From: Agarivorans sp050870875
Lineage (GTDB): Bacteria; Pseudomonadota; Gammaproteobacteria; Enterobacterales; Celerinatantimonadaceae
Length of the DNA: 64,000 nucleotides
Assembly (NCBI RefSeq): GCF_050870875.2
Contig: NZ_CP194041.2
Span: 930,001 to 994,000 of the forward strand
Direction of reading: 5' to 3'
Translations under genes and position numbers: made by a program
The notes under the pieces: generated by a model
What the model was told of the DNA's origin: nothing
Database searches by the model: none
Seen by the model: the letters and a program-made list of their open reading frames with translations, nothing else
In this document: piece after piece, positions 54,582 through 63,536 of the stretch
Position numbering within the stretch: position 1 is the first letter of the stretch
Layout: each line of letters opens with the position of its first letter

Positions 54582-55317
54582 CATTTGTTGAGTAATCTTC
54601 AGGCATGCCGGATCCACCGATGTACAGAGCCATCCGGCCATTGCATGGTTAAATTATTGTCGGTCTTTGTTTTGCCTGAGCACTTTTTTAGCATGCGGCC
54701 AAACAGCAGCCAAAGCCCTACCCTGGGGAAGGAGAGGGCAAACAAGGTTGTGGCTATAAAAATTAGCGTCGATGCTGGTAAAGGCGGTGATGGTTCCGGT
54801 GATAACATCCCGGTGGATCCAACCCCGATCCCACCCAACGGCGCTAGGCTCTTTTGGAACCCTAAATTCATACCAAGCTGATTCATGATATGAGCAAGTG
54901 CCGATAGCGAGGTATCAAGTGCAGTCACTCGTGGCTCTCATGACTCGTGGCTCTCATGAGAAGATACATCACGCAGTTCGCGGTGATTTAGACGAGTAAC
55001 AATCAACCGATAATGAGTTAGATTGGTATCAGTCCAAAACTCATTACCATTAGTTTATTTGGCGATGGCGCAACCGATGCTGATATGGCAAATCATGTCA
55101 CTGCCTATCGATTATTCATGTTTTCGCTTATGCTCATCCCGAATCCCTAACGTTTGGCTTGTGATTGAAATTTCGAGGGCTGGGGTCGTTCGCTCGCTTC
55201 GAGAGCAAAGGGCGCGGCACGGTGAGTGCCGCAGCTCCCTTTCGGTCTATTGCTCAAAGGGAGGGTTATTGGCGGAACGCTTCGGGTCGAGCGTCATTGA
55301 GGCGGGGGGCTTAAGCC
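54582..55317. other. Gene-poor region with possible decayed coding sequence
   Basis: 736 bp. Open frames exist on both strands (a 109-codon frame at 54599-54928 minus, a 130-codon frame at 55023-55415 plus) but none has a recognisable family, good start or consistent codon use. A fragment read from 55021 gives LITISLFGDGATDADMANHV, which looks protein-like but stops at once. This may be relic DNA. Hairpins such as GCGGCAC/GTGCCGC near 55215 are present. Confidence 0.4.
54927..54958. repeat. Tandem 16-bp repeat, two copies
   Basis: ACTCGTGGCTCTCATG is repeated exactly twice in tandem. Confidence 0.85.
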
Positions 55318-55692
55318 TTAATCTGCGGCTTGTAATATTTCTTTTAAGGCAAACATCCCATTTAATGCTGCTGGAAAGCCAGCATAAACCGACATTTGTA
55401 AGATCACCTCTTTAAGCTCTGCTTCGCTGCAACCGACATTGAGCGCCGCTTGTAAGTGTACCTTGAGCTGGGGTTGGCAGTTGCCCATGGCGGTGAGAGC
55501 CGCAACGGTGGCAATTTCTCGTGATTTCAAATCGAGCCCCGGTCGGCTGTAAATGTCGCCAAAGGGATACTCGATGGTATATCTGGCTAAATCGGGGCAG
55601 ATGTCTTTCAGGCTTTCGATCACTTGATGGCCGGCTTCGCCATCAATTTTACTCAGTTGTTCCAGGCCGATTTGGTATCTGGTGTTGTCCAT
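55318..55692 (-). CDS. Carboxymuconolactone decarboxylase (AhpD-like) family protein
   Basis: 124 residues from the ATG at 55692 (GGAG 7 nt upstream). The CMD fold is clear: YTIEYPFGDIYSRPGLDLKSREIATVAALTAMG and NVGCSEAELKEVILQMSVYAGFPAALNGMFAL. The CxxC of AhpD is absent, so it is more like the decarboxylase/uncharacterised branch. Followed downstream of a MerR regulator gene on the same strand, a common pairing suggesting MerR control. Confidence 0.88.
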   Translation of the reverse strand: MDNTRYQIGLEQLSKIDGEAGHQVIESLKDICPDLARYTIEYPFGDIYSRPGLDLKSREIATVAALTAMGNCQPQLKVHLQAALNVGCSEAELKEVILQMSVYAGFPAALNGMFALKEILQAAD

Positions 55693-55741
55693 GGGCAAGC
55701 TCCGTTTCTGTATTGAGAAACCACACTGTACAACTTCGAGT

Positions 55742-56107
55742 TCACTCTAAGTCAAGCGCTACTTGGCGATGATACCAATTTATTTTTTGCTCCAATGCCG
55801 CGAGGTGTTGTTGTTGGGATTGAATATGCGTGCTCAGCTTGGCTTGATGTTGTTCGAGCAGGGCTTGGCGGTTGGCATGGGTGCTTGGGCCTTGTTCGCG
55901 TAGTCGGGCATATTGCAAAATGTCGCACAGTGGCATCGCGGTTTCTTTTAAACGAATGATGAAGTTAGCCCACTCCAAATCTTGCGAACGGTAGTTGCGA
56001 TGGCCGCTGGCATTGCGCTGAATGCCCTTGAGTAAGCCTATCTTCTCGTAATAGCGCAGCGTATGCGCCGATAAACCACTGCGTTGAGAAAATTCTTTAA
56101 TGTTCAT
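55742..56107 (-). CDS. MerR-family transcriptional regulator
   Basis: 121 residues from the ATG at 56107 (AAGGAA upstream); a longer frame starts at 56200. N-terminal MerR HTH: MNIKEFSQRSGLSAHTLRYYEKIGLL and RNASGHRNY, then a coiled-coil dimerisation helix (LEQHQAKLSTHIQSQQQHLAALEQKI). No metal-binding cysteines, so it senses something other than a thiophilic metal. It probably regulates the adjacent CMD gene. Confidence 0.9.
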   Translation of the reverse strand: MNIKEFSQRSGLSAHTLRYYEKIGLLKGIQRNASGHRNYRSQDLEWANFIIRLKETAMPLCDILQYARLREQGPSTHANRQALLEQHQAKLSTHIQSQQQHLAALEQKINWYHRQVALDLE

Positions 56108-56153
56108 CGATGGTTCCTTGAATTGGCGTTCTGTTCGTTGGTTATTTGCGTAG

Positions 56154-56780
56154 TTAGCTTTTGTGGGGGCTAAGTAACAGTGATAAACCAAAGCCGACAA
56201 ATACCCCGCCAGTGATTCGATGAAATAGACGACTCACATTTTGTTTTCGTAAATAAGGGCTGAGCTGTTTGCTGGTGAGTGCATAGACCAACAGCGCGCT
56301 GAATGAGCATAGGGCAAAGGTGCCGCCAAGCAACAAAAATTGCTCTGGCATTGCTTGATCGTGGTGGATGAATTGCGGAAACAAGGCAGTATAAAATGCA
56401 ATGGCTTTTGGATTACTCACGCCAACAATATAGGCTTCGCGAAATAGCTTTTTGCGACTGATTGTATCAAGTTGGGGGGGAGCATCGTTGCTTAAACTCA
56501 GGGTTCGGCTGGCAAGCCAAGACTTTAAGCCAAGATAAATAAGGTAGATCCCGCCGACGACTTTGATCGCCGTGAACATCAACGTGGATGCTAAGATAAT
56601 TGCGCCGAGGCCCGCCGCCGATAAGCTGGCCAAGCAGAGCATCGCGGTGATATTGCCCAGGATCCCACTGAGGGAATAATTCACACCATAGTTGGCGGCG
56701 TTTTTTACCACCAACAATACTGCGGGACCGGGTGAAAAGGTAGCCGCCAAACAGAGTAATAAAAATAGCCAATAATCCAT
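56154..56780 (-). CDS. LysE/RhtB-family amino acid exporter
   Basis: 208 residues with about six membrane helices. N-terminal ATFSPGPAVLLVVKNAANYG carries the conserved SPGP motif, and SNPKAIAFYTALFPQF the conserved NPKA motif. It should export an amino acid or derivative. A paralogue (SPGPNVLLVLKNS, SNPKTLIFLSAFLPQF) is encoded just upstream, suggesting duplication or two substrates. Confidence 0.9.
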   Translation of the reverse strand: MDYWLFLLLCLAATFSPGPAVLLVVKNAANYGVNYSLSGILGNITAMLCLASLSAAGLGAIILASTLMFTAIKVVGGIYLIYLGLKSWLASRTLSLSNDAPPQLDTISRKKLFREAYIVGVSNPKAIAFYTALFPQFIHHDQAMPEQFLLLGGTFALCSFSALLVYALTSKQLSPYLRKQNVSRLFHRITGGVFVGFGLSLLLSPHKS

Positions 56781-56831
56781 ATTGTTTCTCCTATATTGTG
56801 CTCTTCGGTGGTGCTGAGTTGACAGCGCTGA

Positions 56832-57464
56832 TTAAGCGCGCTGACTCAACAACATACCGCCGCCCATGGTGATCAGCAATCCGCCGGTTACTTTAGCCAC
56901 CCGTCGCTCAAAGTTCTGGAAAGAAAAGCGCTTGCCTAAATAGCCGATGGCGTATGCGTAGCTCAGGTGAACACTGGTCACAATGCAACAAATGCTGATA
57001 AACATCAGATAAAACTGCCCTTCGGTGGCTTGTTCGGTATTCAGAAATTGTGGGAGGAAGGCCGATAGAAAAATTAAGGTTTTCGGGTTACTGGCGGACA
57101 CACTAAAGGCTTCGATAAACAAGGCCCAGAGAGAGCGTTGACTCTGTGGCTTGGGGCTTGGGCTGGTATGGCTTGAAACGTTAAGGGATCTGAGGCTTTT
57201 GATCCCGAGATATATTAAGTAAATACCGCCCAGCAGCTTCATGACCATAAACCAAAAAGGAAGGGCTTGGATCAGTTGTCCAATACCAATGGCAACTAAA
57301 TAAACGATGATCGCTTGGCAGCTTAAATTCCCGAGAATGGTGATGAAGGCCGATTGCCACCCCCGTTGAATGCTGTTTTTTAGCACTAATAATACATTGG
57401 GTCCCGGCGACAGGGTGGTGATCAAATAGGCCAGACAGAACATCAGCCAGAGATGTAGATCCAT
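56832..57464 (-). CDS. LysE/RhtB-family amino acid exporter (paralogue)
   Basis: 210 residues from the ATG at 57464 (MDLHLWLMF) with TTTAGGAA upstream; the longer frame to 57512 lacks support. LSPGPNVLLVLKNSIQRG and SASNPKTLIFLSAFLPQFL are the family motifs, with six hydrophobic segments. It shares its layout with the next gene on the same strand, 51 bp away. Substrate unknown. Confidence 0.9.
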   Translation of the reverse strand: MDLHLWLMFCLAYLITTLSPGPNVLLVLKNSIQRGWQSAFITILGNLSCQAIIVYLVAIGIGQLIQALPFWFMVMKLLGGIYLIYLGIKSLRSLNVSSHTSPSPKPQSQRSLWALFIEAFSVSASNPKTLIFLSAFLPQFLNTEQATEGQFYLMFISICCIVTSVHLSYAYAIGYLGKRFSFQNFERRVAKVTGGLLITMGGGMLLSQRA

Positions 57465-57847
57465 TCGATTATTCCTAAATAACAGGATGACTTTTAAGCA
57501 TTGAATCATCACCTTCGCTCAACTTGAGTGTTGCTGAGAAATGTGCAAATTCACGAGGATATGCTTGCATTAAATGCCAAGGCGAGAGTGATAGCAAGTG
57601 CTTATTTCGCTAAAATAATCAAAGAGTAAGCACTTGTCTACCAACAAAAGCGGAGCCTTTGGCGAGACTGACTATGATTGCTTGTTTTGGCAGTTTTTTA
57701 TGTTTTAGCGGCAACTTTGTCAGCGCCAAAGCAGCGCAATCTCGTTTAAGACAAATTGCGCTTATCAGCTTTGGTAGAGTGACAGCTTGAGGACTCTCGC
57801 CTTTGATTCGCCGTAACAATGTTTTGTAGTAAGGCGACAGAGTCAGT
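57465..57847. other. 383-bp intergenic region with inverted repeat
   Basis: A perfect 10-bp inverted repeat CAAGTGCTTA (57595-57604)/TAAGCACTTG (57627-57636) lies 130 bp upstream of the exporter start. It may be an operator or part of a degraded repeat. A 66-codon frame on the minus strand looks spurious. Confidence 0.4.
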
Positions 57848-58135
57848 TTAGCTTGCCAAAAACTCCAAGGCTGGCGAGGTTTTTGTTGGAATAAATTCAG
57901 TCACCTCATATTCAGCTAGTTGATGGATCTTGAAAGGGTCCTCGGCCAAGATCGCATCTAGGGCGGTGCGGCTATCGGCTTGCGCGAGGATCACTCCACC
58001 GGTGCGCGGTACTTTGCGACCAGACGCCAGAAATACTCCGGCGGCGTAGTGGCGATCTAAATATTGGATATGGGCATCTAAGTGTGTTTCTACGTCTGCT
58101 AAATCGCAGATGTAGTTCAGTGAAACAATAAACAT
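57848..58135 (-). CDS. YciI-family protein
   Basis: 95 residues. YCII-fold features: IVSLNYICDLADVETHLDAHIQYLDRHYAAGVFLASGRKVPRTGGVILAQ, then AEDPFKIHQLAEYEVTEF with the conserved Asp-Pro-Phe. The His-Asp pair is thought to be the active or ligand site. Molecular function unsettled. Single gene. Confidence 0.85.
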   Translation of the reverse strand: MFIVSLNYICDLADVETHLDAHIQYLDRHYAAGVFLASGRKVPRTGGVILAQADSRTALDAILAEDPFKIHQLAEYEVTEFIPTKTSPALEFLAS

Positions 58136-58485
58136 CTTGCTCCTTTGCGGGTGCGGTTGGTGATGAGTAAGGACGCTTGAAATGTGCGTGATTTCATCTT
58201 CAATTTATTACTTTCAAGCCTAAGTTTCAAGCGCTTGCAGTGATATAGCTCGGCTCTGCTTTGACTCAGTTAAGTTTGATTTATTTGAACACTTGGCAGC
58301 GTATTTTCCTGATGCTTTTTCTGCTAGCTACTGTTTTGTGACTCGATTAAATTTATTTTAAGCAAATGAGGTGTCATGCAGTCGGCAATATTGCCGCTAT
58401 TTACGGTTTTGGCGGACTTACAACAGTATTAATTTCACGACGGCTTGTTTATGCTAGAGCCATCTTATGTGACTGGTAGCTATCT
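58136..58485. other. 350-bp intergenic region with short palindrome
   Basis: The perfect 14-bp palindrome CGGCAATATTGCCG lies at 58383-58396, 90 bp before the next gene, and could be an operator. An 18-codon ORF with AGGTG upstream covers it (58377); too short to call. Confidence 0.4.
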
Positions 58486-59130
58486 ATGTTTAAAAAATTC
58501 TCTGTTTATAGCGCAATTTGTTGTTTGTTTTGGGTGATACCCAGTTTGGCAGACCAGCTTCAGCCGGAAAAAGTCGCCACCCTTGTTCTCGAAAATGGCG
58601 CACGAGTGCAACTCAACGACGATTTCACTTGGGAGTATGTGTTTGTAAAGTCTGCTAGTGAGGTGAGTGGCCAAGCGACAAAGAGTGCTGCTTTAGCGAC
58701 TGAAGAAGCTGTCGAAAAGCCAGCCGCTGGGTCGGCTACGGAGCTTTCTGCTCCCTCGGTAAGTTTGAGTTCGGCGGCCATCGCTCAGGCCGATCTATTG
58801 AAGTCTACGGCTAAAAATGGGGTGAAGGTGAGTTTGCTGAGTAGCCAGTGGGATGCTCAGGATCGCCTGGGTTTAAACTTTGAATTGGTAAATACCGGCA
58901 GTAAAAATTATGTGCAGGTTGCACTAGCAGTGAGCCTATTTGCAGATTCGGGTGATTTGCTGAGTAAGCAAGAGCTAAAGGTTTGGCAAGCCATCTTTAG
59001 ACTGCCCGAGAGTTATTTGCGTAAGGGACAAACTCGCAACAGTGACACCATCTGGTTGGAAGGTGTTGATAAAGCGCAGTGGCAAAAACAATTGCTGACG
59101 CTGAAAATAACCGAGATGGACTCTCGCTGA
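58486..59130 (+). CDS. Periplasmic DUF3157-like protein
   Basis: 214 residues. Signal peptide (MFKKFSVYSAICCLFWVIPSLA-DQ). The mature N-terminus VLENGARVQLNDDFTWEYV resembles the start of DUF3157 proteins of Vibrio. An Ala/Ser-rich linker (residues ~60-105) joins it to a C-terminal beta-rich domain (VNTGSKNYVQVALAVSLFADSG) that looks like an FxLYD-type fold. Function unknown. Confidence 0.65.
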   Translation: MFKKFSVYSAICCLFWVIPSLADQLQPEKVATLVLENGARVQLNDDFTWEYVFVKSASEVSGQATKSAALATEEAVEKPAAGSATELSAPSVSLSSAAIAQADLLKSTAKNGVKVSLLSSQWDAQDRLGLNFELVNTGSKNYVQVALAVSLFADSGDLLSKQELKVWQAIFRLPESYLRKGQTRNSDTIWLEGVDKAQWQKQLLTLKITEMDSR

Positions 59131-59510
59131 TTTGATGATTTACAACTCATGCTATGAGATTTACTTGTTACTGGCCTAGCAGGTCATATCAATCCTTTAT
59201 CGTGAATTACTTGCGCTGATGCTTTTGAAAACTCTAGAGATTGTTACTTTTTTGAGTTCAGCCTATGTCCATGTCGACTCCTGATCGGCGAGCCTCGCCT
59301 GAATAAACAAGCTGTGCGAGGCTTCACTTGTGCTAAATCATCTGCTGATGGGCTGTGATGAGCTTCAGTATTTCGGTTTGCCTTTAGCGTCCCAATAAAC
59401 TTCATGTTTCGGTCATATAACTGACACTTTTCCAGCCTAGTCTTGAATTCGAAATTGCACGCGAGTGCAAAACATCGATCGCTAGAATTAATCAAGACAA
59501 GGAGAATCCA
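59131..59510. promoter_or_regulatory. Intergenic region with operator-like inverted repeat before ABC operon
   Basis: TTGCAC-GCGA-GTGCAA at 59455-59470 is a 6-bp perfect inverted repeat 41 bp before the binding-protein ATG, well placed for a repressor. An 8-bp stem AGCCTCGC/GCGAGGCT (59291-59323) may end the upstream transcript. No gene seen. Confidence 0.5.
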
Positions 59511-60731
59511 ATGTTCCAACGGACACTAATGGCCAGCACCCTGATGCTCGCTTCGCTGGCTGTAAATGCTGATGAGCTGGTGATTGCAGCTCGTGATAGT
59601 AGTTATGGAGACGCCATGCAGTATGTGGTGGACCAGTATGAGAAAGCCCACCCAGACACCAACATTACTCTGGTCAAGCGTCCCAGTAAGGGCTTGTACG
59701 AAAGTGTGGTGCTGTCGATGCGTGAAAAAACCGGTCACTATGATGTGATTCTAATGGATGACACCTGGGCGCCGGAGTTTTTTGCAAACCAGTGGCTAAG
59801 TCCGCTATCCGATGCCGTCGCCGATCCGGATTTTGTTCAGGCACCGTTCAATATTGGCCGTTATCCAGATGCCAAGGGCTCGGTCTATGCCTTACCCATG
59901 GTGGGGAATGTTGCCATGTTTGCCTGGAACCGTGCGTTGTTTGAGAAAAATCATTTGAGTCAGCCTCAATCTTGGTCAGAGGTATTGGCGGCGGCGAAGA
60001 CGATTAGTCAAAGCGCAGACGTGAAAGGCTTGGTTTTCCGAGGTGTGAAAGGCAATCCGATTGTGACCGGTTTTTTACCGATCCTTTGGGGCTATGGTGC
60101 CAATGTGGTCGATTCATCAGGCAAGGCAAGCTTAGACTCGCCGCAAGCCAAACAGGCCTTAGAAACCTTCCTTGCCATGAAGCAATACGCGCCGCGTGGT
60201 GTTGAAGTGTATAACGCCGATGAAGTTCGTGATGCTTTACAAAAAGGCAGCGTCTCCATGGCTATTGAAGTGTGGCCTGCCTGGGTGCCAAATCTGGACA
60301 ATGCAAGCGTGTCGAATGTGGTGGGCGAGATGGAAATTATGGCACCGCCTGCAGAGGTGGGTCAGCCTTCGCCGATGTTGGGGATTTGGCAATTGGCGAT
60401 TCCTGCCGATGCCAAGCATAAGTCACAAGCCGAAGCCTTCCTGAGGTATGCCACCAGCGCTGATATTCAGAAAGATTTGGCGCTTCACTACGGGATCCCG
60501 CCTACCCGCACCAGCGCATATTTCGATAAAGATGTGGTTGCTAAATATCGTTGGTACCCACAACAAGCCGCCGCGCTGAAAACCGGTAAAGCACGCCCAC
60601 GCATTCAAAACTGGGCAGAAGTAGAGAGTGTACTCGGTGATTTCTTGCAAATGGCGATGATGGGGCAAATGTCGGCCGAACAAGCCTTAAAGCAGGCGCA
60701 ACGTCGCATTGAGCGAATGATTAAAGGTTAA
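59511..60731 (+). CDS. ABC transporter carbohydrate-type solute-binding protein
   Basis: 406 residues, family 1 extracellular binding protein (MalE/UgpB type). Signal peptide MFQRTLMASTLMLASLAVNA then DELVIAARDSSYGD. Further typical segments: GHYDVILMDDTWAPEF, YALPMVGNVAMFAWNRALFEKN, PQSWSEVLAAAKTI, MLGIWQLAIPADAKH. It captures a sugar, polyol or glycerol-phosphate-like ligand in the periplasm for the permeases encoded downstream. AAGGAGAA ribosome site. Confidence 0.9.
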   Translation: MFQRTLMASTLMLASLAVNADELVIAARDSSYGDAMQYVVDQYEKAHPDTNITLVKRPSKGLYESVVLSMREKTGHYDVILMDDTWAPEFFANQWLSPLSDAVADPDFVQAPFNIGRYPDAKGSVYALPMVGNVAMFAWNRALFEKNHLSQPQSWSEVLAAAKTISQSADVKGLVFRGVKGNPIVTGFLPILWGYGANVVDSSGKASLDSPQAKQALETFLAMKQYAPRGVEVYNADEVRDALQKGSVSMAIEVWPAWVPNLDNASVSNVVGEMEIMAPPAEVGQPSPMLGIWQLAIPADAKHKSQAEAFLRYATSADIQKDLALHYGIPPTRTSAYFDKDVVAKYRWYPQQAAALKTGKARPRIQNWAEVESVLGDFLQMAMMGQMSAEQALKQAQRRIERMIKG

Positions 60732-60788
60732 TTTTGTTGGATACAGGCCTTGTAAGCTGTGCTGGCAAGGCCTTGTTGGATCGGGTGT

Positions 60789-61655
60789 ATGTTATTTGAA
60801 AATCGTAAGCAATTAGCTCTGTTGCTATTGCCAGGCTGTATTATTTTGGGCTTGTTAACCATTTATCCGCTGGCTTCGGTGCTGCTGAACGCCTTTGGTC
60901 ATGCCGATCCGCACAGCGGCAGCTTCCGCTTTGTGGGTTTGGCAAATTTTGCTGAATTATTTGACGACTTTTTCTTTATTGGGGCGATTAAAAATACCTT
61001 TGTTTTTACACTGGTGGCCTCGATTTCTCAGGTGCTATTGGGCTTGTTTTTAGCCTTATTATTTCATCGACAGTTTCCGGGCCGCCGCTTTGCTTTACCA
61101 CTGATTATCTATCCGATGATGTTATCGACTTTAGTTTGCTCATCCATTTGGCGTTCTTGGTATCACTATGATTATGGTTTACTTAACCATTTGCTGGTGA
61201 TGATTGGGCTTGCGCCTCAAGAGTGGTTGTTCAATCCGGATCTTGCCCTGTACTCAATTGCGCTGGTGGATACCTGGCAATGGACGCCGATGGCATTTTT
61301 GATCATTTTGGCGGGCCTACAGTCGATCCCCAAGGATATTGGTGAGGCTGCGCGGGTGGATGGCGCGAAAGGTTGGCGTTCGTTGTTTTACATTACCTTG
61401 CCGCTGATCCAAAAACAGCTGATGCTGGCATTTTTGCTGCGCTCCATCGATACCTTCAAATTGTTCGACAAAGTTTATGTGATGACTGGCGGCGGACCGG
61501 GCAATGCCACCGAAACCCTGTCGATGTTTGTTTATAAGTATGGTTTTCGTTTCTTTGATTTAGGGATGGCCAGTGCCTCGGCGCTGGTGATGTTGAGCAT
61601 CTCCTTAGTGATGACTTTGCTTTATGCCCGAAAAGTCATGCAAGGAGGCAAGTGA
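60789..61655 (+). CDS. ABC transporter permease (MalF/UgpA type)
   Basis: 288 residues from the ATG at 60789 (MLFENRKQLAL); ten extra in-frame residues upstream lack support. About six membrane helices. The cytoplasmic EAA loop reads DIGEAARVDGAKGWRSLFYITLPLI, where the ATPase docks. It partners with the next gene, which overlaps its stop codon. Confidence 0.92.
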   Translation: MLFENRKQLALLLLPGCIILGLLTIYPLASVLLNAFGHADPHSGSFRFVGLANFAELFDDFFFIGAIKNTFVFTLVASISQVLLGLFLALLFHRQFPGRRFALPLIIYPMMLSTLVCSSIWRSWYHYDYGLLNHLLVMIGLAPQEWLFNPDLALYSIALVDTWQWTPMAFLIILAGLQSIPKDIGEAARVDGAKGWRSLFYITLPLIQKQLMLAFLLRSIDTFKLFDKVYVMTGGGPGNATETLSMFVYKYGFRFFDLGMASASALVMLSISLVMTLLYARKVMQGGK

Positions 61656-62467
61656 TGAATACAAAGTTTCATGGCGTGCTGGTTTGGTTCATCGTATTGC
61701 TGTTTATCATGCCGGTTTTGTGGATGTTTGGCACGGCGTTGAAGCCACCCGGTGAGATCCTGCGCGCCAGTGCCAGCATTTTGCCAAGGCAGCCGAGTTT
61801 TGCGGCCTTCGCGGCGCTTTGGCAGGGGGATTTACCGCGTTTGGTGGCCAATACTTTATTGATTTCGGTGTCGGCCACGGTGATATCGCTGGTGGTGGCT
61901 TTTGCGGCCGCATATGCACTGGTGCGTTATCGTTTTCCTGCCAGCTTGGATAAGTTGTTTTTGTTCGCGGTTTTGGTGATCAAGATGATGCCGCCGATTG
62001 TGGTGGCGATCCCGCTGTATTCTTTGATGAACCAGATAGGCCTGCTAAATAGCAAATTGGGGCTGGTATTGGCTTATCAGGTATATACCTTGCCATTTTG
62101 TATTTGGATGTTGCTTGGCTTTGTGCGCGATATTCCCATAGAAATTGAAGAGGCAGGCGCGATGGACGGTGCCCGTTTGCTCAAACGCCTTGCTTATATT
62201 GTGTTTCCGCTGTGTGCGCCGGGTCTGGTGGCAACCGCGATATTTGCCATGATTTTAGGTTGGAATGAATTCTTGTTTTCCTTGTTGTTCATTCATACCC
62301 CAGACAAGTTCACGCTCCCTTTGTTTATTGCCAATTTTATGACCGAGGACGGCACCGCATGGGGGCCGCTGATGGCTGTGGGAATTGTTTCTTCGTTACC
62401 GATGCTGGCCTTAGCCAGCTATATGCAGCGTTATTTATTGCGTGGCTTTTCAATGGGCTTGAAATAG
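61655..62467 (+). CDS. ABC transporter permease (MalG/UgpE type)
   Basis: 270 residues. ATG at 61655 overlaps the stop of the first permease by one base and follows AAGGAGG by 6 nt; a GTG one codon earlier is less likely. Six helices; EAA loop PIEIEEAGAMDGARLLKRLAYIVFPL. It forms the heterodimeric channel with the preceding permease. Confidence 0.92.
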   Translation: MNTKFHGVLVWFIVLLFIMPVLWMFGTALKPPGEILRASASILPRQPSFAAFAALWQGDLPRLVANTLLISVSATVISLVVAFAAAYALVRYRFPASLDKLFLFAVLVIKMMPPIVVAIPLYSLMNQIGLLNSKLGLVLAYQVYTLPFCIWMLLGFVRDIPIEIEEAGAMDGARLLKRLAYIVFPLCAPGLVATAIFAMILGWNEFLFSLLFIHTPDKFTLPLFIANFMTEDGTAWGPLMAVGIVSSLPMLALASYMQRYLLRGFSMGLK

Positions 62468-62477
62468 GAGGCACAAC

Positions 62478-63536
62478 ATGAAAAAACTAGAGTTACATCA
62501 AGTGAATAAGGCCTATGGCGATAACACGGTGCTGCCCAATATCAATCTCACGGTTGATGAGGGCGAGTTTGTGGTATTTGTAGGACCTTCGGGTTGCGGT
62601 AAGTCGACTTTACTAAGGATGATCGCTGGTTTGGAGTCAATCACTGACGGGCAAATTAGCCTCAACGGACGAAGTCTGAATGGGGTGCATCCCGCCGATC
62701 GCAAAGTCGCCATGGTATTTCAGTCTTACGCTTTGTACCCGCACCTGTCGGTAGCAAAAAACATGGCTTTTCCGCTGAAAATGGCCGGAATGGATAAGGC
62801 CAGTATCGCCCTGCGGGTGAGTGACACCGCCGACAAATTGCAGCTGACGTCATTGCTCGATCGCTTACCGGGAGAACTCTCTGGTGGGCAGCGCCAGCGG
62901 GTCGCCATTGGCCGAGCCATCGTTCGCGATCCGCAGCTGTTTCTATTTGATGAACCGCTATCCAATTTAGATGCGAAATTGCGGAGTGAAATGCGGATCC
63001 ATCTTAAACAGCTCCATCAAAGCTTACAGTCGACCATGATTTATGTCACTCATGATCAGGTGGAAGCGATGACGCTGGCGGATAAAATTGTGGTGCTTAA
63101 TCAGGGGAGAATAGAGCAAGTCGGCTCGCCGGAGACTTTATATCATCAGCCCGCAAATAAGTTTGTTGCGACTTTTATTGGGTCGCCGATGATGAACTTT
63201 ATCCAACGAGACGATTTTCAAAGGATTAGTCCTCACACCGCGCTGTCTGCTTCGGTGACAAGCTTGGGGCTCCGACCCAATCAGGTGTTGATAGACGCGC
63301 TTGCCCCAGACTGTGAAATGCAGATCGAGCTGATCGAGCCCCTAGGGCATTCACGCTTATACCATGGCCAATTGAACGGTCAGCCATTTTTGGTGGAAAG
63401 TGATTGTTATTATCGCTTAGCTGACTATTTACCACTTAACTTTGCGAATTCGGTGCTGCATTGCTTCGCGAGTGATGGGCAACGAATTGCAGGCTTGAAT
63501 GACGCTCAAGCGGTTGGAGCCTTCGATGCCGCATAG
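62478..63536 (+). CDS. ABC transporter ATP-binding protein (MalK/UgpC type)
   Basis: 352 residues. Walker A GPSGCGKST near residue 38, Q-loop FQSYALYPH, signature ELSGGQRQRVAIGRAI, Walker B LFLFDEPLSNLDAKLR and H-loop YVTHDQ. A C-terminal TOBE/MalK regulatory domain starts near residue 235. It drives import by the two permeases. Its 3' end overlaps the next gene by 11 bp. Confidence 0.95.
   Translation: MKKLELHQVNKAYGDNTVLPNINLTVDEGEFVVFVGPSGCGKSTLLRMIAGLESITDGQISLNGRSLNGVHPADRKVAMVFQSYALYPHLSVAKNMAFPLKMAGMDKASIALRVSDTADKLQLTSLLDRLPGELSGGQRQRVAIGRAIVRDPQLFLFDEPLSNLDAKLRSEMRIHLKQLHQSLQSTMIYVTHDQVEAMTLADKIVVLNQGRIEQVGSPETLYHQPANKFVATFIGSPMMNFIQRDDFQRISPHTALSASVTSLGLRPNQVLIDALAPDCEMQIELIEPLGHSRLYHGQLNGQPFLVESDCYYRLADYLPLNFANSVLHCFASDGQRIAGLNDAQAVGAFDAA

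Noticed and set aside
54599..54928. 109-codon minus-strand ORF after cti
   Set aside because: Proline/serine-rich middle, no family, no convincing start; overlaps another open frame on the opposite strand.
55023..55415. 130-codon plus-strand ORF
   Set aside because: It overlaps the CMD gene antisense and has poor codon character.
57619..57819. 66-codon minus-strand ORF
   Set aside because: No ribosome site, no family, basic low-information composition.
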